Both the position numbers and the translations under genes were made by a program. From Bacteroides sp. (GTDB lineage Bacteria; Bacteroidota; Bacteroidia; Bacteroidales; Muribaculaceae): DNA of 62,415 nucleotides. Shown here in pieces: positions 53,208-62,154 of the stretch. The stretch's first letter is position 1, and the number at the start of each line of letters is the position of its first letter. Under the pieces are notes generated by a model that saw only the letters and a program-made list of their open reading frames with translations, had not been told where the DNA came from and ran no database searches. Location of the stretch: positions 47,501 through 109,915 of the forward strand of contig JAAVCF010000013.1 of assembly GCA_014802445.1 (NCBI GenBank). Reading direction: 5' to 3'.

Positions 53208-55865
53208 TCACTTGGAGCGACGAAACAGGCGCAGCAGTTCGCCAATCCAGAGCACCAGTGAAGTTGAGCCTATGATTATCAACCAGTCAGAGAGGCGCAG
53301 CGGTTCCACGTTGAAAAACTCGCCGCCGAAGCTCACAATCAGAATCTGGCCGACGAAAATCAGTGTGGCAATCATCACAAATCCTTTGCATCCGCGCAGA
53401 TGGAAGGCTGAGCGCCCGGTGGCGAATGCACGGGCATTGAACATGTTCCAGAATTGCAGGAACACGAAGATGGTGAAGAACAGTGACAGCTCATAGCCGC
53501 TCATCTCCTTAAAGGCACCCATGGCCACTCGGCCGGCATCGGTGAGGCTTGTCAGGCGGGTGTGGTCGAAATAATAGAGGATGGCCAGGAGCAATGCTGA
53601 GAAAATGGTGCCCGCGGAGAGGATGAAGCGCCACATTTCCTTGCTGATTATGAAGGCGCTACGCTTGCGCGGAGCCTCGTGCATCACTCCCGCCGAGGGG
53701 GCCAGCGAGGCGAGGGCCATAGCCGCGAAAGTGTCCATTATCAGGTTAACCCACAGCATCTGGGTGACCGTGAGCGGTGATTGCATGCCCATGAATGCGC
53801 CAACCAACACCACCACACAGGCGGCCACATTGACCGTCATCTGAAACAGAATGAAGCGCTGGATGTTCTGATACAGCGAGCGGCCCCACATCACGGCGCG
53901 GCCTATTGAGGCAAAGGAGTTGTCAATGATGGTGATGTCAGACGCCTCCTTGGCCACCGAGGTGCCGTCGCCCATCGAGAGGCCCACGTGCGCCGTCTTG
54001 AGGGCGGGAGCATCGTTTGTGCCGTCGCCGGTCACGGCCACCACCTCGCCGGCGGACTGCAGTGCCTCCACCAGGCGCTTCTTGTCCATGGGGCGCGCAC
54101 GTGCCACAATCTTTATCTCGCCGGCGCGCTGACGCAACTCATCATCGGTCATCGCGGCAATGTCAGGCCCGGTCACGATGTTGGGCTCGCCGTCGCGGGC
54201 ATCGTCCCACAGCCCTATCTGACGACCGATCTCTTTGGCGGTGCCGGGGGTGTCGCCGGTCACAATCTTCACTTTTATGCCCGCACGGGTCACCTCGTTG
54301 ACCGCTTCGGGCACATCGTCGCGCACAGGGTCAGAGATGGCGGCTACGGCTGCGAAACGCAGGCGGCGGGCGGTGAGTTTGCCATCGGTGATGCCGCGCT
54401 CTCCCTCGCCGAGTTCCTGATAGGCAAAGGCGAGTGTGCGCATGGCCTGCGCCTGATAGTCAAGCAGCTGCGCGTCAATCTCGGCACGGGTCACTCCTGC
54501 CCTGTCATCACACATGCCAAACACGATCTCCGGCGCGCCCTTGACATAGACCGTTCTGCGCCCAGCGCCATCAGTAACCTCCGTGGCCATATATTTGAGC
54601 TCGGTGGTGAACGGAATCTCCTCCACGGTCCTCACTTCGCTGCGCAGCGCCATGAAGTCGGTGCCGCGGTCGTGGAGCCAGAGCAGGAGCGCCCCCTCGG
54701 TGGGGTTGCCAATAGGCTTGGGCTCGGAGCCTGACAGGTCAAGGCGAGCCGTGGAGTTGACGGCTATCCCCTCCTCTATCACCCGTTCCGGCGGGTTGCC
54801 ATACACGCGCAGCTCGCTCACTCTCATCTGATTGCGGGTGAGGGTGCCGGTCTTGTCGGTGCAGATGACAGTAGTGGCGCCCATAGTCTCGCAGGCGTGC
54901 ATCTTGCGCACAAGGTTGTTGGTTTTCAGCATCCTCCGCATTGAGTAGGCCAGAGCGAGGGTGACAGCCATAGGCAGCCCTTCAGGGACGGCCACAACAA
55001 TCAGCGTCACGGCCACCATAAGGGTCTGGAGCAGATAAGCGATGAAGCCCAGCCAGTTGAAGACGGGCACGTTGATGAAGTACATAGCCACGCGGCCCGC
55101 AATCACTGCGGCGGCAATGACGTAGGATGCCACGGTGATAAGATGGCCCAGGCGGTCAAGCTGCTCGTTGAGCGGCGTTTTTACGCTGTTGTCAATCTGC
55201 GCGGCCGTAAAGACCTTGCCGTTTTCGGTCATGTCGCCCACGGCCTCCACCTGCATCAACCCGTGGCCCTCCATCAGTTTGGTGCCGCGCATGGCATGGT
55301 CAGAGGGGAATGTAGCGTCAGAATCAAAGAGTTCGGGGTCAGTGGTTTTGTGGCAGATAGGCTCACCGGTGAGTGACGACTCGTCGATGCTCAGCTTCAC
55401 GGCCTCAATCAGGCGACCGTCGGCCGGCACCTCGTCGCCGGTGTTGAGAATCACAATGTCGCCCACCACCACATCACGCTTCGGAATCTCGCGGGCGCTG
55501 CCGTTGCGCACCACTTGCACCCCTTCATCGTCATTTACCTGATTAAGCAGCGCAAACTCCTTATCGGCCTTGAGCTCAAACACGAATGCCAGGCCCGTGG
55601 CCAGAAGGATGGCCATAAAGATGCCTACAGGCTCGAAAAACACTTGCGGCCCCTGATGCAAGCCCCAATACTCATAACAGGAGATGCCCACGGAGAGCAC
55701 TCCCGCAATCATCAGAATCACAATCAGAGGGTCATTAAACTTTCTGAGAAACTGGCGGAAGAGCGACTCTTTTGCAGGGGGAGTGAGCACATTAGCCCCA
55801 TATTGAGCCCGGCGCCGGGCCACTTCGGCATCCGTCAATCCGGATAGATTATTCGTCGTTGACAT
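53208..55865 (-). CDS. Calcium-translocating P-type ATPase (PMCA/SERCA-like)
   Basis: An 885-residue P2-type cation pump. The phosphorylated aspartate is Asp 337 in ICTDKTGTLTRNQM. The membrane-helix 4 motif is VAVPEGLPMA (Pro 294-Glu-Gly-Leu), the actuator loop is SSLTGEPICHK, the nucleotide region includes VYVKGAPEIVF, and the hinge is VTGDGTNDAPALKTAHVG. Six C-terminal helices complete the usual ten. The order and the PEGL motif fit calcium pumps, although ion specificity is inferred. It is monocistronic with a promoter box at 55887-55894. Confidence 0.93.
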   Translation of the reverse strand: MSTTNNLSGLTDAEVARRRAQYGANVLTPPAKESLFRQFLRKFNDPLIVILMIAGVLSVGISCYEYWGLHQGPQVFFEPVGIFMAILLATGLAFVFELKADKEFALLNQVNDDEGVQVVRNGSAREIPKRDVVVGDIVILNTGDEVPADGRLIEAVKLSIDESSLTGEPICHKTTDPELFDSDATFPSDHAMRGTKLMEGHGLMQVEAVGDMTENGKVFTAAQIDNSVKTPLNEQLDRLGHLITVASYVIAAAVIAGRVAMYFINVPVFNWLGFIAYLLQTLMVAVTLIVVAVPEGLPMAVTLALAYSMRRMLKTNNLVRKMHACETMGATTVICTDKTGTLTRNQMRVSELRVYGNPPERVIEEGIAVNSTARLDLSGSEPKPIGNPTEGALLLWLHDRGTDFMALRSEVRTVEEIPFTTELKYMATEVTDGAGRRTVYVKGAPEIVFGMCDDRAGVTRAEIDAQLLDYQAQAMRTLAFAYQELGEGERGITDGKLTARRLRFAAVAAISDPVRDDVPEAVNEVTRAGIKVKIVTGDTPGTAKEIGRQIGLWDDARDGEPNIVTGPDIAAMTDDELRQRAGEIKIVARARPMDKKRLVEALQSAGEVVAVTGDGTNDAPALKTAHVGLSMGDGTSVAKEASDITIIDNSFASIGRAVMWGRSLYQNIQRFILFQMTVNVAACVVVLVGAFMGMQSPLTVTQMLWVNLIMDTFAAMALASLAPSAGVMHEAPRKRSAFIISKEMWRFILSAGTIFSALLLAILYYFDHTRLTSLTDAGRVAMGAFKEMSGYELSLFFTIFVFLQFWNMFNARAFATGRSAFHLRGCKGFVMIATLIFVGQILIVSFGGEFFNVEPLRLSDWLIIIGSTSLVLWIGELLRLFRRSK

Positions 55866-55886
55866 CGATTAAAAACTAATATCCCG

Positions 55887-55894
55887 CAAAGTTA
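55887..55894 (-). promoter_or_regulatory. P-type ATPase promoter -7 box
   Basis: Minus-strand TAACTTTG, an exact TAnnTTTG match, about 22 bases before the ATG at 55865. The remaining bases to 56097 show no further recognisable feature. Confidence 0.5.
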
Positions 55895-56097
55895 CAAAAA
55901 TCCCCCTCCCCTCACTCCAAAAATCCCGACAAATCCCGTCAGCGAGCCTTTGCGGGGGGAATCTTCCTCATTCTCTACCCCGGCAGGGAGATGTGCCCAC
56001 CCGCGATTGCGAAGCTGCGAAAAACCGGACCACGGCAAAACTGAACTGATTACAGGCCGGGAGCGTTTATGTAAGTACAAAAAGACACTACAATTCT

Positions 56098-56376
56098 ATG
56101 GTACGACTAAACGTTTCACTCATCATTGAAAAAGATGAGAATCGCCACCCTCTGAAAGAGGCGGTGGTGGAACTGATTGAACTTTCCCTGCGCGAAAAAG
56201 GGTGCATCGATTATGACCTTTTCGGCTCTGTGATTAACAATGACCGCATGCTCATTTATGAGACATGGGAAGATAGAGCGGCTTTGAAATCCCACATGGA
56301 GTCAGACCACTTCAAGCGCCTTGTGCCTCGCATTCAGGAGTTGGCAACAATGACTCTCGAAGAATTCGATTTCTAA
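56098..56376 (+). CDS. Antibiotic biosynthesis monooxygenase (ABM) domain protein
   Basis: A 92-residue dimeric ferredoxin-like ABM protein, often annotated as a putative quinol monooxygenase. It shows the expected layout: a first strand VRLNVSLIIEKDE, helix KEAVVELIELSLREKGCIDY, then MLIYETWEDRAALKSHMES with the conserved ExW, and HFKRLVPRIQELATM. The gene stands alone. Its substrate is unknown and many such proteins remain unassigned. A weak hairpin follows at about 56396-56427. Confidence 0.82.
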   Translation: MVRLNVSLIIEKDENRHPLKEAVVELIELSLREKGCIDYDLFGSVINNDRMLIYETWEDRAALKSHMESDHFKRLVPRIQELATMTLEEFDF

Positions 56377-56587
56377 TCTTGACCCTGAAAGTAACGGAGG
56401 CCGTGTCAACGTGTTAGACAGCCTCCTCATAATAAATCCCTGTCTTTTCCGCATAATGTTAATATGTAAAGAAGAATTTTGCGCTTCATTTCTAAGAAGT
56501 TAATTTATGGAATTGATGTTAATGTAACGATTCCTTATCGTTATTATTGCCCGGTTTAGTGTCTTTTCCGCGCTCTGACTTCCACAA

Positions 56588-56720
56588 TACTTTTGCGTAA
56601 ACTTCTCGCGCAAGTGAGTGCAGAGCGGAGCTTGCTCCGGCTATGCCGAGCGCAGCCGAGAAAAGAATCAAATCCCGGTTAAAAGGAAAGAGCCCGGCGC
56701 AATACCGAACTCTTTCTTTT
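56588..56720 (+). ncRNA. Candidate small RNA containing a palindromic element
   Basis: An exact TACTTTTG promoter box (56588-56595) is followed by about 120 bases without a convincing frame. They include the perfect palindrome CGGAGC-TT-GCTCCG near 56625-56638 and gccgagcgcagccgag. They end with AAAGGAAAGAG (56682-56692) pairing with CTCTTTCTTTT (56710-56720), whose 3' arm doubles as a U-rich tail. The layout is promoter, structured body, terminator. The palindromic part resembles interspersed elements I recall from other Bacteroidales genomes. Transcription is unproven. Confidence 0.4.
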
Positions 56721-56736
56721 ACTGGATAATATTTAA

Positions 56737-56766
56737 CCTGTCCAACTTTTGGGGGTCACTTCTCAA
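56737..56766 (-). mobile_element. Possible relic of an IS3-family terminal repeat
   Basis: Read on the minus strand, this begins ttgagaag then TGACCCCCAAAAGTTGGACA, which strongly resembles the terminal inverted repeat of IS3-family insertion sequences as I remember them. No transposase frame and no matching second end were found in 56377-56816, so it would be a solo end left by deletion. The remaining bases to 56816 hold nothing recognisable. Confidence 0.35.
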
Positions 56767-56816
56767 GTTTAGGCGGCCTCTGATTCTTTTGACTCTAAAC
56801 ACTGCTGCGGGCGCGG

Positions 56817-57113
56817 TCAATCCTTACACAGAATGCCGCGCAAGGCCTCGGTGCAGAATTTTGTAGGGGTAAACTCCACGATGGTGTAGTCGGCAATCCC
56901 TCTGACATTGAAGGGGTCGTCGGCAAGAAGGGCGCGGGCAGCATCAATGTCAGGTGCTGAAAGCATTATCACCCCTCCTGTGCGGGGAATCTGCGGCCCG
57001 GAGGTAATGATGTGGCCCTTGGCGAAATTTTCGTCCAGAAAACGGCGGTGGTCGGCGAGATTGCGCTCCACCTCTTCAATTGAAACTTTGTAATTTACGA
57101 TGGCTATAAACAT
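56817..57113 (-). CDS. YciI family protein
   Basis: A 98-residue ferredoxin-like protein of the YciI group. MFIAIVNYKVSIEEVERNLA at the start, HRRFLDENFAKGHIITSGPQ and a late DDPFNVRGIADYTIVEFTPT are characteristic; the His/Asp pair of the putative active site is present (DHRRF, DIDAA). Function of the family is unclear. It follows the EnvC-like gene by 15 bases on the same strand and is probably the last gene of that operon. Confidence 0.87.
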   Translation of the reverse strand: MFIAIVNYKVSIEEVERNLADHRRFLDENFAKGHIITSGPQIPRTGGVIMLSAPDIDAARALLADDPFNVRGIADYTIVEFTPTKFCTEALRGILCKD

Positions 57114-57128
57114 GGTTATTCTCCTTTC

Positions 57129-58466
57129 TCACCTCACCCAGTCCAGGGGATTGAGCTTGGTGCGCTCTTTGCGTATTTCAAAGTGGAAAATGTAACGATT
57201 GTTCTGCTCGGGGTCGGCGGCCACGGTGCCTATGGCCTGGCCGGCTTTAAGGCTCTGGCCGTTCTTCACCGATATTGAGCCGAGGCCGGCGTAGATGGTG
57301 ATGTACTCGCCGTGGCGAACCATCACGATGGTGTTGAATCCCGGCTGGCGGAAGATGGCCGACACGGTGCCTTCATAGACGGCTCGCACTGTGGCGGCTC
57401 CGCCGGTTTCAATGTCAATGCCTGAATTGTCGGTCTCCACATGCCTGAGCTCTGGATGAGGCTGGCGGCCGAATCGCTTCACAATCGTGTAGCGGCCCGC
57501 CACGGGGAAGAGCAGGTTACCTTTGTTGGAGGCAAAGGAGCCGCTGAGGGCTCTGTCGGCATCAGCCTCGCGCTCTTCAGGGGTGGATGGCTTGGGGCTG
57601 GCGGGAGTTGCGGGCTTGGTGGTGGAGCCTGGCTTGCCGGAGTTTTGCTTGGCTCTCTCAGCGGCTTTTCGCTCTTTTTCACGCTGTGCTTTCTCGCGGC
57701 GTGCCTTGGCCTGGCGTTCCTGCTCGGCGGTGATGAGGCGGTCAATCTCTTTGTCGAGTTTCTGCTTCTTGAGTTCGCTCTCGCGCAGGAGGGCGCGCAG
57801 GTTGACCTCCTCTTTCTTGAGCGACGCCACGAGTGTCTCCGTTTCGGCCTGCTGGCTCTTGAGCTTGCGGGTGGCCACATCGAGCCTCTGAAGGGCATCA
57901 ACGCGGTCGCGGCTCATGGCGGCAAGCTCTTCGCGGCGTACGGCAAGCTGATTGCGCGCTTCGGTGACCTGACGCGACTTGCGCTGGCGCCATTTGGAAA
58001 ACTGGCGGAGATAGCGCAGGCGGCGATAACCCTGCTCCACATTGTCGGCAGCAAGGATATATGAGAGGGTGTTGGCCGGATGGGCCATGCTCTGCATGCG
58101 CCGCAGTGCGGAGCCGTAAGCCTTCCTGAGGTTGTCAAGGTCAGCGCTCATGCGGTCAATGGTGTCGTTGAGGCGGACAATGGCGGTGCTCACCGAATCG
58201 GCTTTCTGGCGGGCATCGGCAATCACCTGATTCTGTCGCTGCATGTCGGCGCGCAGTCCCTCCAGACGGCTGAGCTGACGTGCGGTCTCGCGGGTGTTGG
58301 CCTTGAGCTTTTTGTTGGCTTCGTTGATCTGGCGCGTGGCGGCGGTTTTCTGCTGTTTAAGCTTGTCAATGGATTTCTGCTGGGCCTCACAGGGCATTGC
58401 CCCGGCTATGGCAAGGGCCACAAGGAGGGGAAGAAGATGCAGGAGCTTGGTCAGGAGGGGTGCCAT
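57129..58466 (-). CDS. EnvC-like murein hydrolase activator (degenerate LytM/M23 domain)
   Basis: A 445-residue secreted protein: signal peptide (LLHLLPLLVALAIAGAMPCE), long coiled coil (residues about 28-255), Pro/Thr-rich linker and C-terminal LytM domain (about 325-445). The metal-binding His of active M23 peptidases is replaced by Asn 347 in DNSGIDIETGG, and the HxH second motif reads YAGL with Gly 394. Asp 351 and His 385 remain. This pattern matches EnvC-type activators of amidases rather than active endopeptidases. It lies downstream of the TPR and DUF4292 genes in one operon. Confidence 0.9.
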   Translation of the reverse strand: MAPLLTKLLHLLPLLVALAIAGAMPCEAQQKSIDKLKQQKTAATRQINEANKKLKANTRETARQLSRLEGLRADMQRQNQVIADARQKADSVSTAIVRLNDTIDRMSADLDNLRKAYGSALRRMQSMAHPANTLSYILAADNVEQGYRRLRYLRQFSKWRQRKSRQVTEARNQLAVRREELAAMSRDRVDALQRLDVATRKLKSQQAETETLVASLKKEEVNLRALLRESELKKQKLDKEIDRLITAEQERQAKARREKAQREKERKAAERAKQNSGKPGSTTKPATPASPKPSTPEEREADADRALSGSFASNKGNLLFPVAGRYTIVKRFGRQPHPELRHVETDNSGIDIETGGAATVRAVYEGTVSAIFRQPGFNTIVMVRHGEYITIYAGLGSISVKNGQSLKAGQAIGTVAADPEQNNRYIFHFEIRKERTKLNPLDWVR

Positions 58467-58494
58467 CGTCAGGGATTAGTCGAGGGGGTGAGGA

Positions 58495-59379
58495 TCAGAG
58501 TGAGGTGAGCGAGCTGAGCAGCTGCGAGGCGTTGATGCGGCTGTAGCCTTTGGTATTGAGCGCCGGGAGCTTTTCGCCGGTGTTCCAGCGGGCTTTCTTG
58601 AGGTCCCATGTGAGCTCGGCCTTAACATTGCGCTTGCCGAAGCGGCCTTCGACGGTGCACTCTTCGGCCACTCGTCCGGCAGGGCTTGTCTGAGTGTCGG
58701 CATACACGCATGTGGCGTTGTTTCCTCCCGCTTTCACTGACAGGGCAAGCAGGAAGGGAACGGTGCCGCCGTTGACCACAAACGCTGCCTCCACCCCACG
58801 AAGCGGGGCTGTGGGGGTGAGGATGAAGGCGCCGGGCAGGTCAGCGTCAGCCGCACTGCGATAGCCGAACTTCTTGGAGGAGGCCGCCGTCAGATTATCC
58901 TCGCCGGGGGCAAACACTTGACCCAGAAGCAGGTTCTGGAGATTGCCGGTGGTCACGGGAAAGCCGTCGAGGAGTTGGCTGATGCTTTCGGCCACATAGA
59001 CTTTCTTGATTTTATAGGTTGCGAAGATGGAGTCGCCGCGAATCTGCATGGCCGCCACCTCAAAGCCGAGCATGCGCAGCGAAATGTGGACGCCATGATT
59101 GCGCACCATCGTGGCGGTGCCGCTCACCTTGATTCCGCCGGGGCTCACCATGTTGAGGCTCACGGGCATCTTCACGTCCTGCCAGGCGGCATAGGTGGAG
59201 GTCAGGGCGGCAAAGTCACTGCTGAGGTCGGCGCTGGCGGAGGGCGTTGAGGGATTGTAAGTGTTAGCAGTGTCGGAGCTGCCTGACTGCTTCTGACTGC
59301 CGCAGCTCACGCAGGCTGCCGCCACCAGGAGGGTGGCCGCTGTGCGTGTGATTGATTGGCGTATATTCTTCTTGATCAT
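58495..59379 (-). CDS. DUF4292 lipoprotein
   Basis: A 294-residue envelope protein. The N-terminus MIKKNIRQSITRTAATLLVA is followed by AAACVSCGSQ, a likely lipobox (VSC). DUF4292, a Bacteroidetes family related in fold to LolA-like lipoprotein carriers, is suggested by MPVSLNMVSPGGIKVSGTAT, ISLRMLGFEVAAMQIRGDSI and SISQLLDGFPV. The ATG at 59379 lies one base after the TPR gene's stop (TAAGATG); a TTG at 59388 is less likely. The conserved neighbourhood suggests a role in envelope assembly together with the EnvC-like protein. Confidence 0.85.
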   Translation of the reverse strand: MIKKNIRQSITRTAATLLVAAACVSCGSQKQSGSSDTANTYNPSTPSASADLSSDFAALTSTYAAWQDVKMPVSLNMVSPGGIKVSGTATMVRNHGVHISLRMLGFEVAAMQIRGDSIFATYKIKKVYVAESISQLLDGFPVTTGNLQNLLLGQVFAPGEDNLTAASSKKFGYRSAADADLPGAFILTPTAPLRGVEAAFVVNGGTVPFLLALSVKAGGNNATCVYADTQTSPAGRVAEECTVEGRFGKRNVKAELTWDLKKARWNTGEKLPALNTKGYSRINASQLLSSLTSL

Positions 59380-59380
59380 C

Positions 59381-61132
59381 TTATTCAATAAAGTATGCTT
59401 TGTTCTTCACCTTGCGGCGTATGCGCTCATCGCCGGGCTTGAGCTTCAGCGCTTTTTCCCAGAACTCAATGGCGGCTTCATGCTCGCCGTTGAAAAAGTA
59501 GATGTCACCCGCATGGTCCAGCTCGTCCACTCCGGGGTCAGTCTGCATCTCCAGCGCGCGGTCAATCTGTTCTTTGGCGTCGGCGTAGCGTTTGAGCTTG
59601 AAGAGCACCCAGGCGTAGGTGTCGACCCACGATGCGTCGGTTGCGTCAAGGCCTGCCACACGCTCGATGTAGTTCAGCGCCTTGTCAAGGTCACGGTTTT
59701 CGTTGGCCATGTTGTAGGCGCAGTTGTTCAGGGCCACCTCGTTAAAGGGGTCATATTCAATTGACTGCTCATAGCAGGTGATGGCGCTGTCCATGTCGGC
59801 TTTGAGGAAGTAGAGGTCGCCCATCATGCAGCTTATCACTGACAGTTGCTGATGGTCATTAGTGTCGGCCACGGCTATGGCCTTGTGGAGATAATCAAAG
59901 GCGGGGGCAAGGTTGTCCTCATCGGTTGTCACCACTGAGCCGAGCATGTAGAGCTTCGGCGCGTTGGGGAAGTAATGGAGACCGCGCTTCACAGCCTCCT
60001 CGGCCTCATGGTTATCACCGGCGCCCATCTCAAAGCCAACGAGGCTCATCCAGCCGTCAAGGTCGTCGGGATTGAGGTCCATGGCCACACTTTGCTGCTC
60101 GGCAGCTTCGGCCTGATGGTCAATCATGCCCAGATAAGCGGCATAGAAGCGGCGCAGGTCGGCATGATGGGGATGGATGTTGACCAGCTGATTGAAGAGG
60201 TCAATGATGCGGGGCTCCTGAAGCGAATCGCCGTAGAGCTCGCCCACATAGTCGCGCATCACCTCCATCTTCACATCCATGTCAAGATTGTCCATCTTGA
60301 GCACTCGGAAAATCTCGCGGTCAAAGGCGGCGCTGTCGCCTATCTGATGGTAAAAGCCGGCGCGGGTGTAGACGGCGGCGGCATTGGTCGAGTCAATGTC
60401 GCAGGCACGGGTGAAATAAGCCAGAGCCGAGTCATTCTGCTGATAAGAGGCGTAGACACTGCCCAGAAATCGGTTGATGTCAACGTTCAGCGGGGCCGAA
60501 GCCAACAGGCGACGCGCCTCGCTCACCACGGCAGCCGTGTCGCCCTTCATGGCAGGAATCCTCATGCGTGCGCGGGCCAGGTCAATGTCAAGCCCTTCGC
60601 TCACCTCCAGGGAATCATAGATAGCCATGGCGCTGTCAATGGCCGAGGGACGGCCGGTGTTGACCAGCATCTCGGCATAGTGGAAGGTGATGCCGCTGCG
60701 GTCGGGGTTGAGTCTGTGGATTGTTCCGTAGGTGCTGAGAGCCTCGTCGCTGTAGCCCGCGCTGTTGGCTAGCAGCGCATAGTTAAGGCCTGAATAGAGG
60801 TCGGCGGGATGGCTCTTGAAGTATCGCTTCATCATGTCAAGCCCGCGGCGCACGGTTGCCGAGTCCTCATATTCCAGATGAATGAGATAGATGGCAAAGA
60901 TGTTTGCCGTCTCCTCATCGTCGGGATTGAGCTCATGAGCGTGGCGGAGCATCTCATAGTAGGTGCTCTCGTCGCCCGCAAGGTGAGAGTTGACAGCCTC
61001 CATAAACACATAGTCGGCCTTTCTCCGACTCGCATCGGCATCCCACTGCGAGCTCTTGCGCGCCCAGGCCGTCAAAGCCATCAGCGCGGCCGCAACCACG
61101 AGCAGTATGTGTAGCGAATTAAAACGTTTCAA
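59381..61132 (-). CDS. Tetratricopeptide-repeat protein, exported
   Basis: A 583-residue protein with an N-terminal signal sequence or anchor (HILLVVAAALMALTAW). It is filled with TPR-like helical pairs, for example DSALAYFTRACDIDSTNAAA, DSAITCYEQSIEYDPFNEVA, ALNNCAYNMANENRDLDKAL and HEAAIEFWEKALKLKPGDER. In many Bacteroidetes this gene stands between dut and the DUF4292/EnvC pair, as here. It probably scaffolds an envelope complex. It starts 26 bases after the dut stop. Confidence 0.88.
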   Translation of the reverse strand: MKRFNSLHILLVVAAALMALTAWARKSSQWDADASRRKADYVFMEAVNSHLAGDESTYYEMLRHAHELNPDDEETANIFAIYLIHLEYEDSATVRRGLDMMKRYFKSHPADLYSGLNYALLANSAGYSDEALSTYGTIHRLNPDRSGITFHYAEMLVNTGRPSAIDSAMAIYDSLEVSEGLDIDLARARMRIPAMKGDTAAVVSEARRLLASAPLNVDINRFLGSVYASYQQNDSALAYFTRACDIDSTNAAAVYTRAGFYHQIGDSAAFDREIFRVLKMDNLDMDVKMEVMRDYVGELYGDSLQEPRIIDLFNQLVNIHPHHADLRRFYAAYLGMIDHQAEAAEQQSVAMDLNPDDLDGWMSLVGFEMGAGDNHEAEEAVKRGLHYFPNAPKLYMLGSVVTTDEDNLAPAFDYLHKAIAVADTNDHQQLSVISCMMGDLYFLKADMDSAITCYEQSIEYDPFNEVALNNCAYNMANENRDLDKALNYIERVAGLDATDASWVDTYAWVLFKLKRYADAKEQIDRALEMQTDPGVDELDHAGDIYFFNGEHEAAIEFWEKALKLKPGDERIRRKVKNKAYFIE

Positions 61133-61158
61133 ATCTTATTTAATGAGTTAAAAATGGA

Positions 61159-61602
61159 TTAATTGACCCCGGTGTGACCGAAACCTCCGTCGCCGCGCTT
61201 AGTCTCGTCAAGTCGCTCCACAGGCTCCCAGTCGACGCGGGAATAGCGCGTAATAACCATTTGGGCTATCCGCTCACCGTCGTTGACGGTAAAAGGCTCA
61301 TTGCTCAGGTTGATCAGCACTATGCCTATCTCGCCGCGATAGTCGGCATCCACCGTGCCCGGCGAGTTAAGCACCGTGATGCCCTTCTTCAGAGCCAGCC
61401 CGCTGCGCGGACGAATCTGGCACTCATAGCCATGCTCAAGCTGCATGAACAACCCCGTGGGAATCAGCGCCCGCTCAAGCGGATTGAGAGTCACAGGCGC
61501 TGTAAGGCAAGCCCTTACGTCCATTCCGGCTGACGAAAATGTCTCATACGTAGGCAACTCATGGCCTGACCGGTTGATGATTTTCACCTTTACGCGATCC
61601 AT
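61159..61602 (-). CDS. dut: dUTP diphosphatase (dUTPase)
   Basis: A 147-residue trimeric dUTPase that hydrolyses dUTP to dUMP, keeping uracil out of DNA. All five motifs are present: AGMDVRACL (1), [15 protein letters not shown] (2), [19 protein letters not shown] (3), [11 protein letters not shown] (4) and the C-terminal P-loop-like [11 protein letters not shown] (5). A promoter-like TAATTTCG is at 61643-61650 with a TTTG upstream. It is first in the dut-TPR-DUF4292-EnvC-YciI run. Confidence 0.97.
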   Translation of the reverse strand: MDRVKVKIINRSGHELPTYETFSSAGMDVRACLTAPVTLNPLERALIPTGLFMQLEHGYECQIRPRSGLALKKGITVLNSPGTVDADYRGEIGIVLINLSNEPFTVNDGERIAQMVITRYSRVDWEPVERLDETKRGDGGFGHTGVN

Positions 61603-61733
61603 ATATTCACATTATTAGTTTCTTAACATAAATTATAAACAACGAAATTAGCAATAATTCTCCAATAGCAAACAAATTTTTCTGAAAACCACAAAAAATA
61701 GTCCCAACTGTTGCATATTTCACCCGAAACCCC

Positions 61734-61741
61734 TAATTTTG
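61734..61741 (+). promoter_or_regulatory. tRNA promoter -7 box
   Basis: An exact TAATTTTG box lies 18 bases before the tRNA, with TTG about 20 bases upstream as a -33 candidate. Confidence 0.6.
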
Positions 61742-61759
61742 CACCTGCAAATCAACCCC

Positions 61760-61833
61760 GGTCCTATAGCTCAGTTGGTTAGAGCACCTGACTCATAATC
61801 AGGGAGTCCTTGGTTCAAGCCCAAGTGGGACCA
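61760..61833 (+). tRNA. tRNA-Met (anticodon CAT), or tRNA-Ile2 if lysidine-modified
   Basis: A 74-base cloverleaf. The acceptor arm GGTCCTA pairs with TGGGACC, the D-arm is AGCTCAGTTGGTTAGAGC, and the anticodon arm is CCTGA-CTCATAA-TCAGG with anticodon CAT at 61794-61796. The T-arm contains GGTTCAAGCCC and the discriminator is A 61833. CCA is not encoded. The non-initiator pattern suggests elongator methionine, but CAT could also be an isoleucine-2 tRNA; identity elements were not checked. Confidence 0.93.
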
Positions 61834-61856
61834 CTTAAACATCATTCAAAAGAAGC

Positions 61857-61890
61857 CAAAGCCTTGATAATCAGTATTATCGAGGCTTTG
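61857..61890 (+). terminator. Terminator-like hairpin after the tRNA
   Basis: CAAAGCCT-T-GATAAT (61857-61871) pairs with ATTATC-G-AGGCTTTG (61876-61890) with one mismatch. Only a weak T-rich tail follows (TCGCGTTTAG). Confidence 0.65.
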
Positions 61891-62057
61891 TCGCGTTTAG
61901 GGGGTTAATATATCGGAGAAGAATGATGAAGGATGTGGGTGTGCCATCCGTGGCCGACCCCTTCGTGGGGCTTCTCCTCGGCTGCGATTGATTGAAAATA
62001 ATTCTCAATTCACTATTCTTCAACATTTTGCATATCAACGCTACATCACTCATTGCC

Positions 62058-62065
62058 TAACTTTG
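62058..62065 (+). promoter_or_regulatory. Promoter-like box between the tRNA and the recombinase
   Basis: An exact TAACTTTG box with a TTTG 27 bases upstream, wider than usual. It would give the recombinase a leader of about 260 bases. A 14-codon frame opens at 62081. The rest of 61891-62327 has no gene I can support. Confidence 0.35.
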
Positions 62066-62154
62066 CACAATAACAAAAGTATGGTCATCGGGATTTTTCC
62101 TATTGAAATCTTCACTGTAGAGTAATATTCTTGCAAATGCTAATTTTTCAAAAA

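Noticed and set aside
55892-56080. A 62-codon minus-strand frame upstream of the ABM gene
   Set aside because: It covers the P-type ATPase promoter box and has a low-complexity basic translation without family resemblance.
56618-56866. An 82-codon frame in the gap between the ABM and YciI genes
   Set aside because: It crosses a palindrome, a terminator-like hairpin and the IS-like end, and overlaps the end of the YciI gene; not a credible protein.
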